DNA of 64,000 bases from Lycium barbarum (Eukaryota > Streptophyta > Magnoliopsida > Solanales > Solanaceae): the NCBI RefSeq assembly GCF_019175385.1, contig NC_083338.1, positions 89,177,777-89,241,776 of the forward strand, in the 5' to 3' direction. Positions within the stretch are counted from its first letter, which is position 1; each line of letters opens with the position of its first letter. Positions 10,029 through 22,689 of the stretch are shown piece after piece. The notes beneath the pieces were generated by a model. It saw only the letters and a program-made list of their open reading frames with translations, did not search any database and was not told the origin of the DNA. The translations under genes and the position numbers were made by a program.

Positions 10029-12990
10029 TGTTACACCTCGCAGTTGTTGTACGTTGAAATTCTTTCGGTGTTTGCTATTCAATTGCAGACATCGGAGTTA
10101 TTGTCGAGAATATGCAAGATCATAGGTGCTCCTTTTACAATTATAAGAGTCCGAGTTCGCGTTACAGGTTATAGAAGGATTGGAAAATAAGTGGACTAAG
10201 GAGATTAAGCTTTCGAGGCTTTGAAGGAAAGTTGGCAAGGTTTGGTACGGAAATCTTGGTCTAAATGGGAGAAAGATTACCCTTTAGTATATCAAGAGTT
10301 TTGAAGTGGAACAAAAGTCTAAAGTGAAGTTTGGGAAGTCTAGTTTCCAAAGCAACAAGCCGCTCCTCAATAGGACATCGGGGTTAGGAGATATGGACGT
10401 TACAAGTCAGGCTGACGGACTAGGAAAGTGGTCTGCGCGAACGCGCCAGGGAGTGGCGCGAACGCGCAGAAGGCCAAGGGCTAACACAGCGCGAACGCGC
10501 TGAACAATTTTGAAGCCTAGATTCGGGATGAAGGTCATATTATAAGAGGTGTAATAATAATATACATATGACATTTGGAGACCATATGGTGTAATCAGGT
10601 AGTATGTTGCTTAAGGAATGCCCTCGTTACTGTAAGCTAAGTGGGGTCCACGTGTCGGGGTTTTATAATGGATATATGAAGAGATATATGAGTAGTACAT
10701 GGAAAGTTGAGCAAGTCTTAAGAAGGATCCTTAAGCCAAATATGGGCATAGGCCCTCCAAAAGGACGATTTAAGGAAACATTTTCGAATGATCTGACTTG
10801 GAGGGGCCAAAAAGACATTATAGGTTTCGAATTTGGAAAAACATCAAGAATGAAAGTTGTAGACAATTGAAAGAGATTTCCAACCATAGGTCTTGGGCCC
10901 TCACACGATAGCGGGATCAAGAGTTATGGCCTTTTTATTGAACGAAGGCACAGGCAGAAAAACTAAGTCAGCGCGAACGCGCCCAACGGGGGCGCGAACG
11001 CGCTGAAGAAATATTAAGTCGGTCGAGGCAGAACCTGGACCGCTATTTAGAGGGTATTACCCCTCATTTTCTTCATCAAATACTCTCCAAAATTCTTGAG
11101 AGTTCTCCCCAATACCCCAAGCCAACTTTTTAGCCCAAACCAGGTATAATTTCCAAATTTCGGTCCGAATAGCGTATAGTTATTGTTGCAGAATCATATA
11201 GCGGCGTTTTGTGGCCTAAACTTAGCGTGGAAAATGAAGATACAACAATATTAAAGGGCGAAAGTTATGAATCTCTTCCTATTTATGTTAATACTGGCTT
11301 ATTCACGAAACTAGAGCGGTAAAATGATTGTATAGTGAGTTGAGTAGCTATGGAAGTTGGAAAACAGCGTGTGGGCTATTTTATATAATACTTTGGTATG
11401 GGAAATGATTTTATGGATGTTGGTACTATTGTTGTTGTTGTTGGTTGTTGGATTAAGAATTCTGGCTAGGCATATAAACAGGGGAGATGCTGCCCGATTT
11501 TTGGCAGAATATAAACTAGTTTAGTTTGAACACTAGGACAAGTGTATGATAATGAGTCTAACGTTAGTGCGAATCCTCTCGAATGTAGATTTACGAGCTC
11601 GGACGAATAAGCGTAGCTAATAGGAGGTTGAATAGGTATGTTAAGGCTCGTCCCTTTCTTTCGAAGACATGATTCCTATGTTACGAGTTCATAAATGCTT
11701 CCATAACTTCTTTGTTTTCAAAAGTTAAAAGTTTATGATTCCAAGGCATGATTCCTTTCTCGATAACCCGTAAATGTTTTTCCAAAATGTCCGTATTTTT
11801 TTCAAAACAGAGGTTTTTGATTTTGTAAGCCCTTATGACAACAAGGATGGAAATGTTTTTATCAAGATGACAATGATGCCAAAGATGAGAATATTTTTCT
11901 GTGATGACTATGATGAGAACGATTTCATGTTTAAAGGTTCCAAGCTATGATTTCAATTACGATATATGAATGTTGAGCTATTTCTTGATTTCTCAATTTT
12001 ATTCATGGATGATGACTATTTTTAAAGATTCCAAAGTATATGAATTGATGCCTTATGAGATTTATGATCTTATTCTATGTTCTCTGTTGATGCTATTCTC
12101 CATTGATAGTCTCACCTTATAATAATTGTTCCTTCAAGGTGAGACAGAGCGATGATGATTATTCCATAATATAATCGGAGGTTACCGACCTTACGTCACT
12201 CCGATAAAGACAGAACTTTCCTTGGGATCTCTTGCATGCTGCTTATATGATATATGTATATGTATCTGGGGAATATGGGAAAAAGGGAGCGGCGCTATAG
12301 ACGCATGACCACCTGATCTGTTGGCGTAATATGATATCATCCCGGACGCGGGATGCCCGCACGCAGGACATATGTGGTTAAATGGATCGGGCCGACGTTC
12401 CTCGGTACATTTTCTAAATATATGAACTAGAAATGTTTTTCAAAGAAAGCTATCAATGCATGGCATCCGCCCTAAGAGGCACTCATATGTACAAGTTACT
12501 CTTTTATCTTACGATATGCTCTATATTTCCATTCTGTTATTATTCATACTTGTATCCCTTATTATATTATCGTTCATGCCTTACATACTCGGTACATTAC
12601 TCGTACTGACGTCCCTTCTTGCGAACGCTGTGGTCATGCCCACAGGTAGACGGGGAGACGGTACAGATCCCTAGGAGCCTTGTACATGTTTTGGGGCATG
12701 GCGGGGTCCTGTCCCGTCCTAATGTTCAGTATTCCAGTTAGAGGCTCGTAGATACATATGTGTGGGTAATATATGTCCCATGATCACCTCAGTGTATATT
12801 TCTATATATTACTTTTGACACCTCGAGAGCTTATGCACATATGCATATTTTGTGACGATATTTAGCGACCATTTCACCGCAAGTATGTTGGGAATTAAAA
12901 TTGCACAAGTTGAGTGATAGTTAGTATGATAAGGGTTGCTCGGTAGCTAATACTGGGTACCTTTCATGGCCCTCTTGTTGGGTCGTGACG
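10029..12990 (+). mobile_element. S1: solo LTR (2962 bp), TSD CGAAT
   Basis: It starts TGTTACACC and ends GGTCGTGACG, where the final A of the expected CA is mutated to G. CGAAT flanks it at 10024-10028 and 12991-12995. No PBS, PPT or coding remnant lies inside, so this is an LTR-LTR recombination product. It carries GGTATGTTAAGGCT (11635), CTTACGTCACTCCGATA (about 12190), TACATACTCGGTACATTACTCGTACTG (12582-12608, written with one mismatch in the stem) and GGCGGGGTCCTGTCC (about 12699). Confidence 0.92.
10434..11006 (+). promoter_or_regulatory. GCGCGAACGCGC repeats in S1
   Basis: Five copies of GCGCGAACGCG(C) occur: three at 10437-10503 and two at 10970-11006. They precede an A/T-rich TATA-like site (CTATTTAGAGG, about 11041) and a pyrimidine-rich leader. 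The motif is CpG-dense (three CpG in 12 bases), unlike its surroundings. It takes the place of the ATACGG arrays of other families. Confidence 0.5.
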
Positions 12991-13103
12991 CGAATGTTAA
13001 ACTTGGCGGGTTCAAGTGTTATTATTGTGTCGTTTAGGTTCATCTGATGTTTTTCATGACGTCGGATGCCGGTCACGTCTAGGGTGGGTTTCGGGGTGTG
13101 ACA

Positions 13104-13730
13104 TATTGACCTTTGTTTCATGATTATTGATTTTGTTCATTGTTGTTGATCTTATCTTATGGTTATTATTCCTTCAAGGTGAGATATAGCGATGATGATG
13201 GTTCCATAATGGTAATCAGAGGTTTACCGACCTTATGTCACTCTGATATAGTTGTAATATTTTCTTTGTACTCTCATGCATGATTTATATATATGTGGCT
13301 ATTTTCTCACACCGAGCCGCGCTATAGTCGGCCGGGTATGGCACCTGTTGTGCACATCACTGTACTGGGTACATTATGATATTACCCCAGATGCGGAATG
13401 CCCCAGATATAGGATGATGATGATTTGATGATCACACCAAGCTTATATGGCTAGGTATGATACTATATATGTTTGTATAAAAAAAAATTTTTTTAAAAAA
13501 GCTAAGCATGTATGACATCTGCCTTAAGAGGCATTCAGATGTACAAGTTATTTCTGTTATCTCATGTTTCTTTCATATCTTTATTATGTTGTTATTCGTG
13601 CCTTACATATTCAGTAAATTACTCGTACTGATGTCCTTTTGTTGTGGACGTTGCATTCATGCCCGTAGGTAGACAGGGAGACGGACCATGCCTCTAGGCT
13701 TCTTCATCAGCAATTGTGCAGGAGCGCTCC
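13104..13730 (+). mobile_element. Plus-strand LTR H0, second piece
   Basis: It resumes with the TATTG duplication and carries the late LTR modules: CTTATGTCACTCTGATATAG (about 13232), a TACATATTCAGTAAATTACTCGTACTG hairpin variant (about 13604, stem mutated) and GGACGTTGCATTCATGCCCGTAGG (about 13645-13670). The A9-T7-A6 run at about 13478-13502 is an unusual self-complementary homopolymer stretch. Element A inserts at 13731, so the H0 end is not seen. Confidence 0.8.
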
Positions 13731-16135
13731 TATCACGACCCGATTAGGGGCAATGACGGGTACCCAGAGCTAACTACGGAGCACCACTCATTAGACTATT
13801 CATCATCCTCAACCTGAACATATATAATCTCCAAAGAAACCTATATCTATATACATAAGCCCTCACGACTACAAAAATGATATACAAAAATACAATGTGA
13901 TCATCGTGGGACTTCAACAACCCACACGTACATATCTACGAGCCTCTACTAGAGTGCTAGACATAAAGACGGGACAGGACCCCGTCGTGCCTAAAATATA
14001 TATAGATAAAAGAATGTAATCAGAAGTAGAACCTCCGGAATAATAGAGTGCTCCTGTGAATTTTCTGATAAGCTCCTACGGATCCGCACCGTCTCCCTGT
14101 CTACCTGTGGGCAAGAACACAGCGTCCAGAAATAAAGGACGCCAGTACGAACATTGTATTGAGTATGTAAGGCATAAACAACAATAGTACATTGATGAAA
14201 TAAGGAAACATCAAGTGAGGAACAACCTGTAACTGACTGTCACTTAAGATTGAATAATGCATGCTAACTTACTTCATAAACATCATCATATCACGTATGC
14301 ATATATAAGCTGCCCGACCATATAAGTACGGTGTGATCATCATTAGACTGCCTCCAGGCCTCTCGCATCCGGGTTAAACATCTCATGCCACCCACTAGTG
14401 GTGTCTGCCCATGCCCTCTAGACATGGTGTATATGCCACCCGCCTTAGCGGTGTCTGCCCGGCCATATAGGCGCGGTGTAATATCATTATCATATACTTA
14501 TCATAGAGCATGCATAAGAAGTCAAAGACAACTATACTCTATCGGGGTGACATAAGGTCGTGAACCCCCGATTCCATTATGGAGTATTCATAATCATTCT
14601 GCCTCACCTTGAAGGAACTAGCATTAGAAGGTGAGTGTAACATAATGATCAACATCAAAGAATCATAGTTTGAATCATTAGCTTTGTAGAAACATCATAT
14701 CATACTCGTAGCGTATCTCTTTCCTATATCTAATGTGAAGCTCTTTATAATCACAGGTTCTTATTTTTCGGAAGGTAAGAAGGTCATAAAGGATAAGGAA
14801 AGTTATGTCATAAGATTCATGCCTTAGAAAAGAAGGGACTAGCCTTACATACCTTTTCGTTTAGCTACTTTATCACTTGAACGTTCCCCTCCAATATTCA
14901 CGTTTCTACCTTCAAGAGAATTCGTACTAACATTAGATAATCGATAACTTAAGCATGCTTGAACTAAAGCTATTGAAAATTAGGCAGCATCTCCTTTGTT
15001 TATACAACTTTCTCCATACCATATAACAACTCCCAAACGTCAATAATAACATTTATCATATCATAATCAGCAATATTCCTCAAACACATATTATTCAATT
15101 TCCTACTTCCATTTCGAGGGCCTCCATAACCATGGTCATAATACAACATTACATTCATCCTCATATAATGTTTCTTCCATACTCTTAATATCATTTATAA
15201 CATAACTATACTCGTAACATATAAAGAATCATGATTCATATTAATATATTACTCACATATGCGACTATTCTCATATTTGGGACCCATTTTCTATTTCCTT
15301 CCCTAATCCAAGCCTTTCAACCCCTCAATACTCTAAATACCATGAATTGGTCATAAAATATACCTTTGATAGTGTAGGGATAGCCTTTGGAGGAAAATAC
15401 TTCACTTGAAGAAAAACCCTAGCTTCAATCCACAAAGTTTTCTTGACTCCAAGCAACCCAAGTGAGATTCTTGCACTTGATTATCTTGGTTTGATGAAGT
15501 TGATCCTTAATTTCTCTTGGACTCTTGTAGATGAATTGTGGAGGGAGTTCTAGAGACTTCTTGAGGTGTGGAGAGAAAATGGGAAATGAAATTTGAACTT
15601 GGGGTCCTCTTTTATAAAACTTAAAAATCTGTCCCGACCCAGTTATACGGACACACATACGGTCCGTATAATTTATATGGGCCGTATGTGTGACCGTACA
15701 TTAGTTCCAGTGGAGACCCCAATTCTGGGCAGGTTATATGATCATATATACGGGTCGTATCTTTTATACGGTCCGTAGAGTGAACCGTACAATCCACAAT
15801 TTTCCGAAGCTTGTCCTCGTCGACTCATTTTGCCTCCAATCCTTATGAAACCTTTTTAACACTTATTTAAAACTTCATCAACAATCTAAGGGGCGTTATA
15901 TTTCTTCTTTAAGACATAATTAAGTCAACATTAACTCGGTACTTTGTAAATCCTTTCCGAAACACAACGCATGCTTCGCCTTTCCTAACGAAGTTTCTTC
16001 TCTTGCCGCAAACATCTTTGGAATCTTAATGAGAACCATTAAGTACTACTTCTTACTTGTAGAAACATCCTATACTTCTTTCCTTGCGTTAATCTATTCA
16101 CTGTGCAATGACATGAATTTTTTTGAGGTATAACA
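13731..16135 (-). repeat. A 3' LTR (2405 bp)
   Basis: It is bounded by TATCACGACCC and GAGGTATAACA and followed by a PPT. It contains GACGGGACAGGACCCCGTC (13967-13985), GTATTGAGTATGTAAGGCAT, a hairpin array (14380-14480), GGGGTGACATAAGGTCG (14543-14559), CTTACATACCTTTT (14854-14867), TATAAAA on the minus strand (about 15612) and ATACGGTCCGTAT-type palindromes (15643-15790). Confidence 0.9.
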
Positions 16136-16172
16136 TTCTTCCCCCCTTTAAAAACATTCGTCCTCGAATGTT
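16136..16172 (-). other. A polypurine tract and adjacent palindrome
   Basis: On the minus strand an AAAGGGGGGAAGAA-type PPT directly precedes the LTR. It would prime plus-strand DNA. Beside it (16153-16172) is the palindrome AACATTCG-N4-CGAATGTT, present at the same place in C, E, B and P2. Confidence 0.85.
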
Positions 16173-16369
16173 AAGTACTCGGGAATTCTACAAAACATTC
16201 GCCAGAGTTTTCCCTGTAATATGGCTCTACCGTCCTGTCACAACAGCTCACAATAACAATGCCTCACAAGGATACAATACAATGGCAATAAATTTATGGT
16301 CACACATGACCAAAAGCATGAAATGAAAGTATACATACCTCATAATGTTGATGTCTCATCTTAGATCTC

Positions 16370-17603
16370 TCCCGGGGTGGAAACAAGTGTGGGTACTTGG
16401 ACTTCATATTTCCTTCCGCTTCCCATGTCATTTCTTCTCGGTTATTTTTTCGCCACAAGACTTTGATTAAAGCTACTTCCTCCTTTCTAAGTCTCTGTAC
16501 TTGCCTATCTAGTATGGCAATGGGTACCTATTCATAAGCCAACTTTTCCGTCACTTGAACATTATCTACCGGGATGATCCTAGTAGGATCCCCGACGCAT
16601 TTATGGAGCATTGAGACATGGAAAACCAAATGGACTGATTCAAGTTCTGGAGGTAAGTCCAATTTATAAGCTACTTGACCCACCTTGTGGACAGTCTTAT
16701 AAGGTCCGATGTATCGAGGACTCAACTTCCCTTTCTTACCAAATCTTATCACGCCCTTCATCGGTGATACCTTTAAGAACACCCAATCATCAACTAGAAA
16801 TTATAAGTCTCGCCGACGGTTATCCGCATAAGATTTTTGGCGACTTTGGGCTGTCTCTAATCGATCTCGGATAATATTGACCTTTTCCACCACTTGTTGG
16901 ATCAATTTTGGACCTATTAATTGTGTCTCCCCGACTTCAAACCATCCAATTGGCGATCTGCACTTTCTTCCATATAGAGCTTCATACGAGGCCATTTGAA
17001 TACTGGAATGATAGCTGTTGTTGTATGCGAACTCAGTGAGAGGTAAGTGGTCATCCCAACTACCACCAAAATCTAACACACATGCTCGTAACATATCCTC
17101 CAAGGTCTGAATAGTGCGTTCGGCTTGCCAATCAGCTTATGGGTTAAATTTTGTGCTAAGCCTTACCTGAGTACCCAAACCTTCTTGGAAATATTTCCAG
17201 AATTTAGCTGTAAATTGGGCTCCTCGATCTGTGATAATATATATCGGGACAACGTGAAGTCGCACAATCTCTTTGAGATACAATCTTACATAATCTTCTG
17301 CTGAATATATGGTTCTGAATGAAAGAAAATGAGCTGATTTCGTGAGTCTGTCCACGATCACCCATCTAGAGTTATACTTGCTTCAGGAATGAGGAAACCG
17401 TACAATTAAATCCATATTGATCACTTCCCATTTCCAGGTTGGAATCTCCATAGCTTGTAATAATCCTCCTGGCTTTTGATGTTCGATATTCACTTGTTGA
17501 CAATTTGGATATTGAGCTACAAACTCTGCTATATCCTTCTTCATTCCATCCCACCAATACATTAGCTTAAGATGGTGATACATCTTTGTCGCTCCTAGAT
17601 GAA
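16370..17603 (-). pseudogene. A integrase and chromodomain relic
   Basis: Read on the minus strand: the zinc-binding region (17383-17583), where the first Cys of C-x2-C is Tyr (AQYPNCQQV); first Asp in INMDLIV; second Asp in ITDRGAQFTAKFW (about 17200-17240); EFAYNNSYHSSIQM; and the C-terminal FGKKGKLSPRYIGPYK and FHVSMLHKC blocks. A chromodomain follows (AILDRQVQRL), ending near 16370. At least three stops or frame changes (about 16785, 17110 and 17365) break it. Typical of an old copy. Confidence 0.87.
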
Positions 17604-18714
17604 TAGAATACCGATAGTTATGAGCTTCTTCTAAAATCCGGCGACGTAGCTCTGCAATATTCGGAACACATAGCCTGTCTCGGTATCTAAGAACTCCATC
17701 TATAGAGATTTAAAATGGAGACTTCTCTTTCTCATAAAATGTATCTCTATAGTGACTCAACTGGGGATCTTCATATTGGCGCCCTTTTACCTCCATATCT
17801 AAGGATGAAACAGTTGGATTATTAATATCAATTCCTGCACTGCCAGAATCGATTAGGCGAACTCCAAGGCTGGCTAGCTGGTGGAGTTCGCGGATTAATT
17901 CTTTGTTCTATGAAGGAACCTTACATAAGCTACGCATTGATTTGCAGCTAAGTGCATCAGCCACTACATTCGCCTTTCCAGGATGGTATAAAATACTCAC
18001 ATCATAATCTTTCAATAATTTCAACCACCGTCTCTGTCTAAGATTCAGCTCCTTCTATTTGAAAATATACCGGAGACTCTTATGATCCGTATAAATATCA
18101 ACATCTACACCATACATGTAGTGTCTCCACATCTTTAGTGCATGGATAACCGCAGCCAACTCAAGGTCATGGGTCGGATAATTCTTCTCATGTTTCTGCA
18201 ATTGTCTTGAAGCATAGGCAATGACCTTACTGTGCTGCATCAACACACATCCTAACCCAACACCAGGGGAATCACAATAGACAAAATAACAATCTGGCCC
18301 TTCTGGAAGTGTCAGGACTGGAGCTGAAGTTACTCTATCCTTTAACTCCTGGAAACTGCGTTCACAAGCATCAGTCCATTTGAATCTTGCTGACTTCTGA
18401 GTTAGCTTCGTCAATGGTGATGAAATAGAGGAAAACCCTTCCACAAATCTTCTATAGTAACCTTCCAATCCTAAAAAACTACGGACTTTTGTAGGCCTTG
18501 GCCAAGTCTTCACAGCCTCAATTTTCTAAACATCCACTCAAATGCCATCAGCTGAAATAATATGGCCTAGGAAAATCACAGAATTTAGCCAAAACTCGCA
18601 TTTCAAGAATTTTTCATACAACTCTCAAGTCTGAAGAATTTCAAGGACAATACGCAAATGGTCTGCATGCTCTGAATCTGTTCGAGAGTATACAAGAATA
18701 TCATCAATGAACAC
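17604..18714 (-). pseudogene. A RNase H and RT C-terminal part
   Basis: A 152-codon frame (18055-18513) holds the RT thumb ([20 protein letters not shown], preceded by a deletion of about three residues), then RNase H with [21 protein letters not shown] and [12 protein letters not shown]. 17604-18054 holds the decayed RNase H end and integrase linker. 18514-18714 holds RT palm sequence ending at the FIDD active-site region, where S2 is inserted. Confidence 0.87.
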
Positions 18715-21234
18715 TGTTACACCTCGAAATTGTTTTGTTGATGCACAGTGAATAGACTAATGAAGAGCACGAGTACACGGTATTTCAATAAGTAAGGAAT
18801 GAAATTTGATAACCCTAGTTAAGATTTCAAAGATGTTCGAGACAGGGGAAGAAAGTTTGCCAAGAGAAGGCAAGACACACGATAGGTATCGAAAAGGAAA
18901 AATGAGTAACAAGTTAACGAGGATTTAATAATGCCTTGGAGAAGAGTTATAATGTCCCTTAGAATTGCAATGAGGATATAGACAAGTGCTAATAAGGTTC
19001 CACAAGGATTGGAGATCAAACGAGTCAACGATAACGAACTTCGGGAAACTGGGGATTATACGGCCAAACATATTGGTCGTTTAAAACATACGGGCCGTAT
19101 GTTCCACCGTATAATCAGCCCAGAATAGTACCCCTCTCTAGACCAAATCTACGGCCAGACATACGGATAGTATAATTTATACGGACCGTATGTTGGTCTG
19201 TAGAAACTGGTCAGGACAGAATTGTGTTATTAATAAGGGATCAAGTCTCATTTTATTTCATTTCCCTTTCACACCTCTTCTCTCTAAAACATCTCTATAC
19301 ACTTCTCCCACAAGAATTCAAGAGATATTAGTGATTAAATACATCAAACTAAGTGAATCAAGTGTAAGAAACCCATTAAGGTTCATCCAACGTAAGTAAT
19401 CCAAGTGAAGGTGAAACTAGGGTTTTGCTCAAGCGAGGTGTTTTCACCCAAGGTTCATCCCTACACCATCTAAGGTAATATTTATGGTATTTCCATGTTG
19501 TTTAAGGTATTTAAAAGTTGAAATACTTGGATTGTAGAAGGATATAGAAAAATGGGTCATGAATGTGGGAATAGTATCATTGTGAGTAATAGCTTGAATT
19601 GAGTCATGATTCTTGATGTGTTGTGATATGGTTATGTTATAAATGATGTTAAGAACATGGGATAGACAGTGTATATGAATGAACATAATCATGTGTTATG
19701 ACCATGGATATGGATGATTGGAAGTGAATTGAGGAATATGGATAATGTATGAGAATAAAGACTATTATTATGATGTTGTGAATGTATTATTGATGTTTGG
19801 GAGTTGATATATGATATGGAGGAAGTCGTATAAACAAAGGAGATGCTGTCCAATTTTCTCTAGCTTTAGTCATGTATGCTAGCTATCGATTTTCTAATGA
19901 TAGTATAACTCTAATGAAGGTAGAAACGTGAGCATTAGAGGAGAACGTGCAAGTGATAGAATAGTTGAACGGAAAGGTATGTAAGGCTAACCCTTCTTTC
20001 ATAAGGCATGGTTCTTTGGCCAAATATCTATTCTTCTATGAGCCTATAATGTCCTCCAAATGATTCTATCTTCAAAGGCTACTAAGCTCGTGATTCTCGA
20101 TATGTTACGATTGTACTAGTTTCCTCATATGACGAATAACCCTATAAGGATAGATGTAATGAACGGTGATAATAGTGATAATAATGATGACGATGATAAT
20201 AGTAATGATGCTAACGATGCTTATGAGCTATTATGTATATATGCCTATGTATGACTATTATGGAACCCCCAGCTTATAAGGCTGGGTAGAATATATATAT
20301 ATATATTGTAACGCTATATATATATTTTGTAACGCGCGCCCACCTCTGTCGTGGGTACGGATAACCCTGATTCCTTGGTAGGGCTAGGTATGTGTAACCC
20401 TGAAGCCTTGGTTGGCCAGGTATGTATGATAACCGAGCCTAGCCATGGTCGGGTACGTGAAACACTGAACCTTCGTAGTCGGGTATGCTATGTATATGAT
20501 ATGGATAAGTATATGATATAGATAAGAATATGTATATGAATACGACTATGGAAACCAAAATGTAAATAAACACGGATATAAGTACGGATACGGATATGGA
20601 TGTATGTACACAATTACGCGTTAGAAATGGAAAGTCCCTATGAGAAGCAAGTGCTTATGACGATGACACTACTATCTCTCAGCCTATGCTATTTCTATGT
20701 TGCCTATTATTCTTTGATAATGATATTGATCATGCTTTACATACTCAGTACATTCTTCGTACTGACGTCCTTTTGATTGTGGACGCTACGTCATGCCGGT
20801 AGGTGGCCAGGGAGACAGGCTTGATCCATAGCTATATTTCTCAGGGACTACATAGCGGAGCTCCATTTCATTCGGAGCTATAGATTTTTGTATTGATTCT
20901 TTTGTGTAGATATCTATGGCCATAGCGGGGTCCTGTCCCGCCTATATGTTATGACATACTCTCCTTAGGGGATCGTAGACATGTGTATATGGTTAGTTGT
21001 GTTTTGCCTTGTCGGCCTATATTTTAGATGTCATTTTGTTAGCCTCGTCGGCTTATGTATATTTCTATGGGAATTGCTATTAATGGTGATATGTATATAT
21101 TTATTGTTTCCCAAATGGAAATAGTATGATTTAAAAATGTGGCTCACCTAGATGTAAATGTAAAGGTATGTTAAGAGGTGCCCGGGTGGGCTAGCATCGG
21201 GTGCCCGTCGCGGTCCTCCGGTTGGGTCGTGACA
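18715..21234 (+). mobile_element. S2: solo LTR (2520 bp), TSD AACAC
   Basis: It has TGTTACACC and GGTCGTGACA termini with AACAC at 18710-18714 and 21235-21239. It has no internal region. Ordered modules: ATACGG palindromes (19050-19205), TTATTAATAAGG (about 19228), AGGTATGTAAGGCTAACCC (19976-19994), a GC-rich block of GGTACG/CCTTGGT repeats (20335-20480), CAGTACATTCTTCGTACTG (20747-20765) and AGCGGGGTCCTGTCCCGCC (20924-20942). It interrupts the A RT beside the FIDD active site. Confidence 0.94.
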
Positions 21235-21239
21235 AACAC

Positions 21240-21783
21240 GATCATGAATAGATCTATGAGAGGCCTGAATACATTATTTATTAAATTCATAAACACTGCC
21301 GGAGCATTGGTCAACCCAAATGACATTACCCAAAATTCAAAGTGGCCATATCTCGTTCTGAAAGCTGTTTTAGGAGTATCTTCTTCTCTAACTCTCACTT
21401 GATGATAACCTGACCTCAGATCTATTTTGCAAAACCACTTGGCACCCTGTAATTGGTCAAACAAATCACCGATTCTTTGGAGAGGATATTTGTTATTTAT
21501 CATTACCTTATTCGGCTGCCTATAGTCAATGCACATCCGTAGGGAACCATCTTTCTTTCTCACAAAAAGGACTGGTGCTCCCCACGGTGATGAACTGGGC
21601 CTAATAAACCCCTCCTCAAGTAAATCTTTCAATTGTACCTTTAGCTCTTTCAGTTCTGTAAGAGCCATTCGGTAAGGAGGGATAGAGATTGGTTTAGTAT
21701 GCGGCAACACATCAATAGCAAAGTCAATTTCTCTCTCCGGAGGAAGACCTGGGAATTCATCTGGAAATACATCTGGAAATTCA
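21240..21783 (-). pseudogene. A RT N-terminal part
   Basis: A minus-strand frame covers the RT fingers and palm: [63 protein letters not shown]. It ends at the insertion point of S2; the FIDD catalytic motif itself lies on the other side. Upstream the match holds through the linker ([21 protein letters not shown]). At 21783 similarity to the other pol copies ends abruptly. Confidence 0.88.
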
Positions 21784-22689
21784 AGTTATGTAAAACAAGT
21801 ACCGGGAAGATTAGAGGCGGAATGAACCAAAGAAACTGAGTATGACAGCTTAGCAACTCGATGGCTGCAAGTCGACAGACCATCGAATGGTCGACGCCCC
21901 ATCAACATGCACCGTCGAACAGCTCTCAGAGAATCAAAGGCTGCCGCCATTCGACGGTTTCCAGTCGATGGATCGTCGACCCTGCCATTGAATTTCAGGT
22001 GGTGGGAAATTTTCTCTCTCCTAAAAATTAAAAAGGCCACAACTTCGGTCATTATTTATACCCAGAAATCATAACTCTCTAGATTCTTCAAGCTCTCTCT
22101 ACCCTTTTTACCTATCCTTACACCTCCTAAGCTAAATCAAGTGAGAATCAAGATTTAAAATCCTTAAGCTAGCTCGTAGATGGTGATGGTCCTTGCTTTT
22201 AGTTAAATTTGTGATAGTTTTGGTTGCAAACAAGGTTGGGTGAGTTAGGGTTCTTCAAGAGTAAGGTATGTTCTCTCTTTATTTCTTATATTGAGTTGAT
22301 TTGGAGGTTAATAAGTCATAAAGGTGAAGGAAATTATGGTAGGAAAAGTTATGAGACATTGTGTTTTAGTTGTTGGTTATGAGAAGAAGTTTTGGGATTG
22401 AATTGGGTATAATTTGAATGTAGCCTTGTGATTATGGAATGGTTGATGTCATATTGTGGGTTTTGGAATTGTTTTGAAGATTGGTAGAAGTAAAAGATAT
22501 AACGAAAATGTTGTCCAATTATCATTAGATTACCAATCATTCTAGTTTGACCTTATAAGTGTTCCAATGGCTTACCCTTAGTGCGAATCATCTTGAATGT
22601 AGATTACAAACTTAGGAGGATAGGCGCTAGATAAGTTAAGGAGATAACGAGGTATGTTAAGGCTAACTCTTTCTTTCTTAAGGCATGAT
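21784..22689 (+). mobile_element. D: plus-strand LTR fragment of another family
   Basis: No LTR terminus is visible at 21784, so the fragment is 5'-truncated. It carries a TCGAC/GTCGA-rich block (21870-21990), a TATTTATACC TATA candidate (about 22052), CTCTCT leader sequence, AAGGTATGTTCTC (22263), TTGTCCAATTATC (about 22513) and GAGGTATGTTAAGGCTAACTC (about 22650), in the order seen in the other plus-strand LTRs. Element C inserts at 22690. The 3' end is outside the window. Confidence 0.65.

Larger units (their letters stand above)
3317..13103 (+). mobile_element. P1: plus-strand gypsy chromovirus, defective
   Basis: The element starts with TGTAACACC at 3317 and ends with GTGTGACA at 13103, flanked by the exact 5-bp duplication TATTG. 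Order: 5' LTR, PBS, gag, protease, RNase H, integrase, chromodomain, truncated 3' LTR. Three large changes disable it. The reverse transcriptase is deleted at about 7302, the pol end, PPT and LTR start are deleted at about 9190, and solo LTR S1 is inserted at 10029-12990. Several stops and frameshifts follow. It sits inside the plus-strand LTR H0. Confidence 0.93.
9190..13103 (+). repeat. P1 3' LTR, 5'-truncated and split by S1
   Basis: 9190-10028 and 12996-13103 align with 4580-5593 of the 5' LTR, including TAGCCATTCGGGAGG, ACTGAGTACGAAGTA (9645-9659) and TCTAGGGTGGGTTTCGGGG. About 1.25 kb of the LTR start is absent. The junction lies in a stretch similar in both parents (GCTACTTGGGAGGAAGGGT against GCTACTCGGGAGGAAGGGT). 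The LTR is further split by solo LTR S1 with TSD CGAAT. Confidence 0.9.
13731..21783 (-). mobile_element. A: minus-strand chromovirus, degraded and truncated
   Basis: It consists of an LTR (13731-16135), PPT, chromodomain, integrase, RNase H and RT on the minus strand. Solo LTR S2 splits it, and at about 21783 it breaks off in the linker before RT. Its 5' LTR, PBS, gag and protease are not in the window. The terminus is TATCACGACCC, a mutated TGTCACGACCC. One TSD copy would be GCTCC (13726-13730); the partner cannot be seen. Confidence 0.87.
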
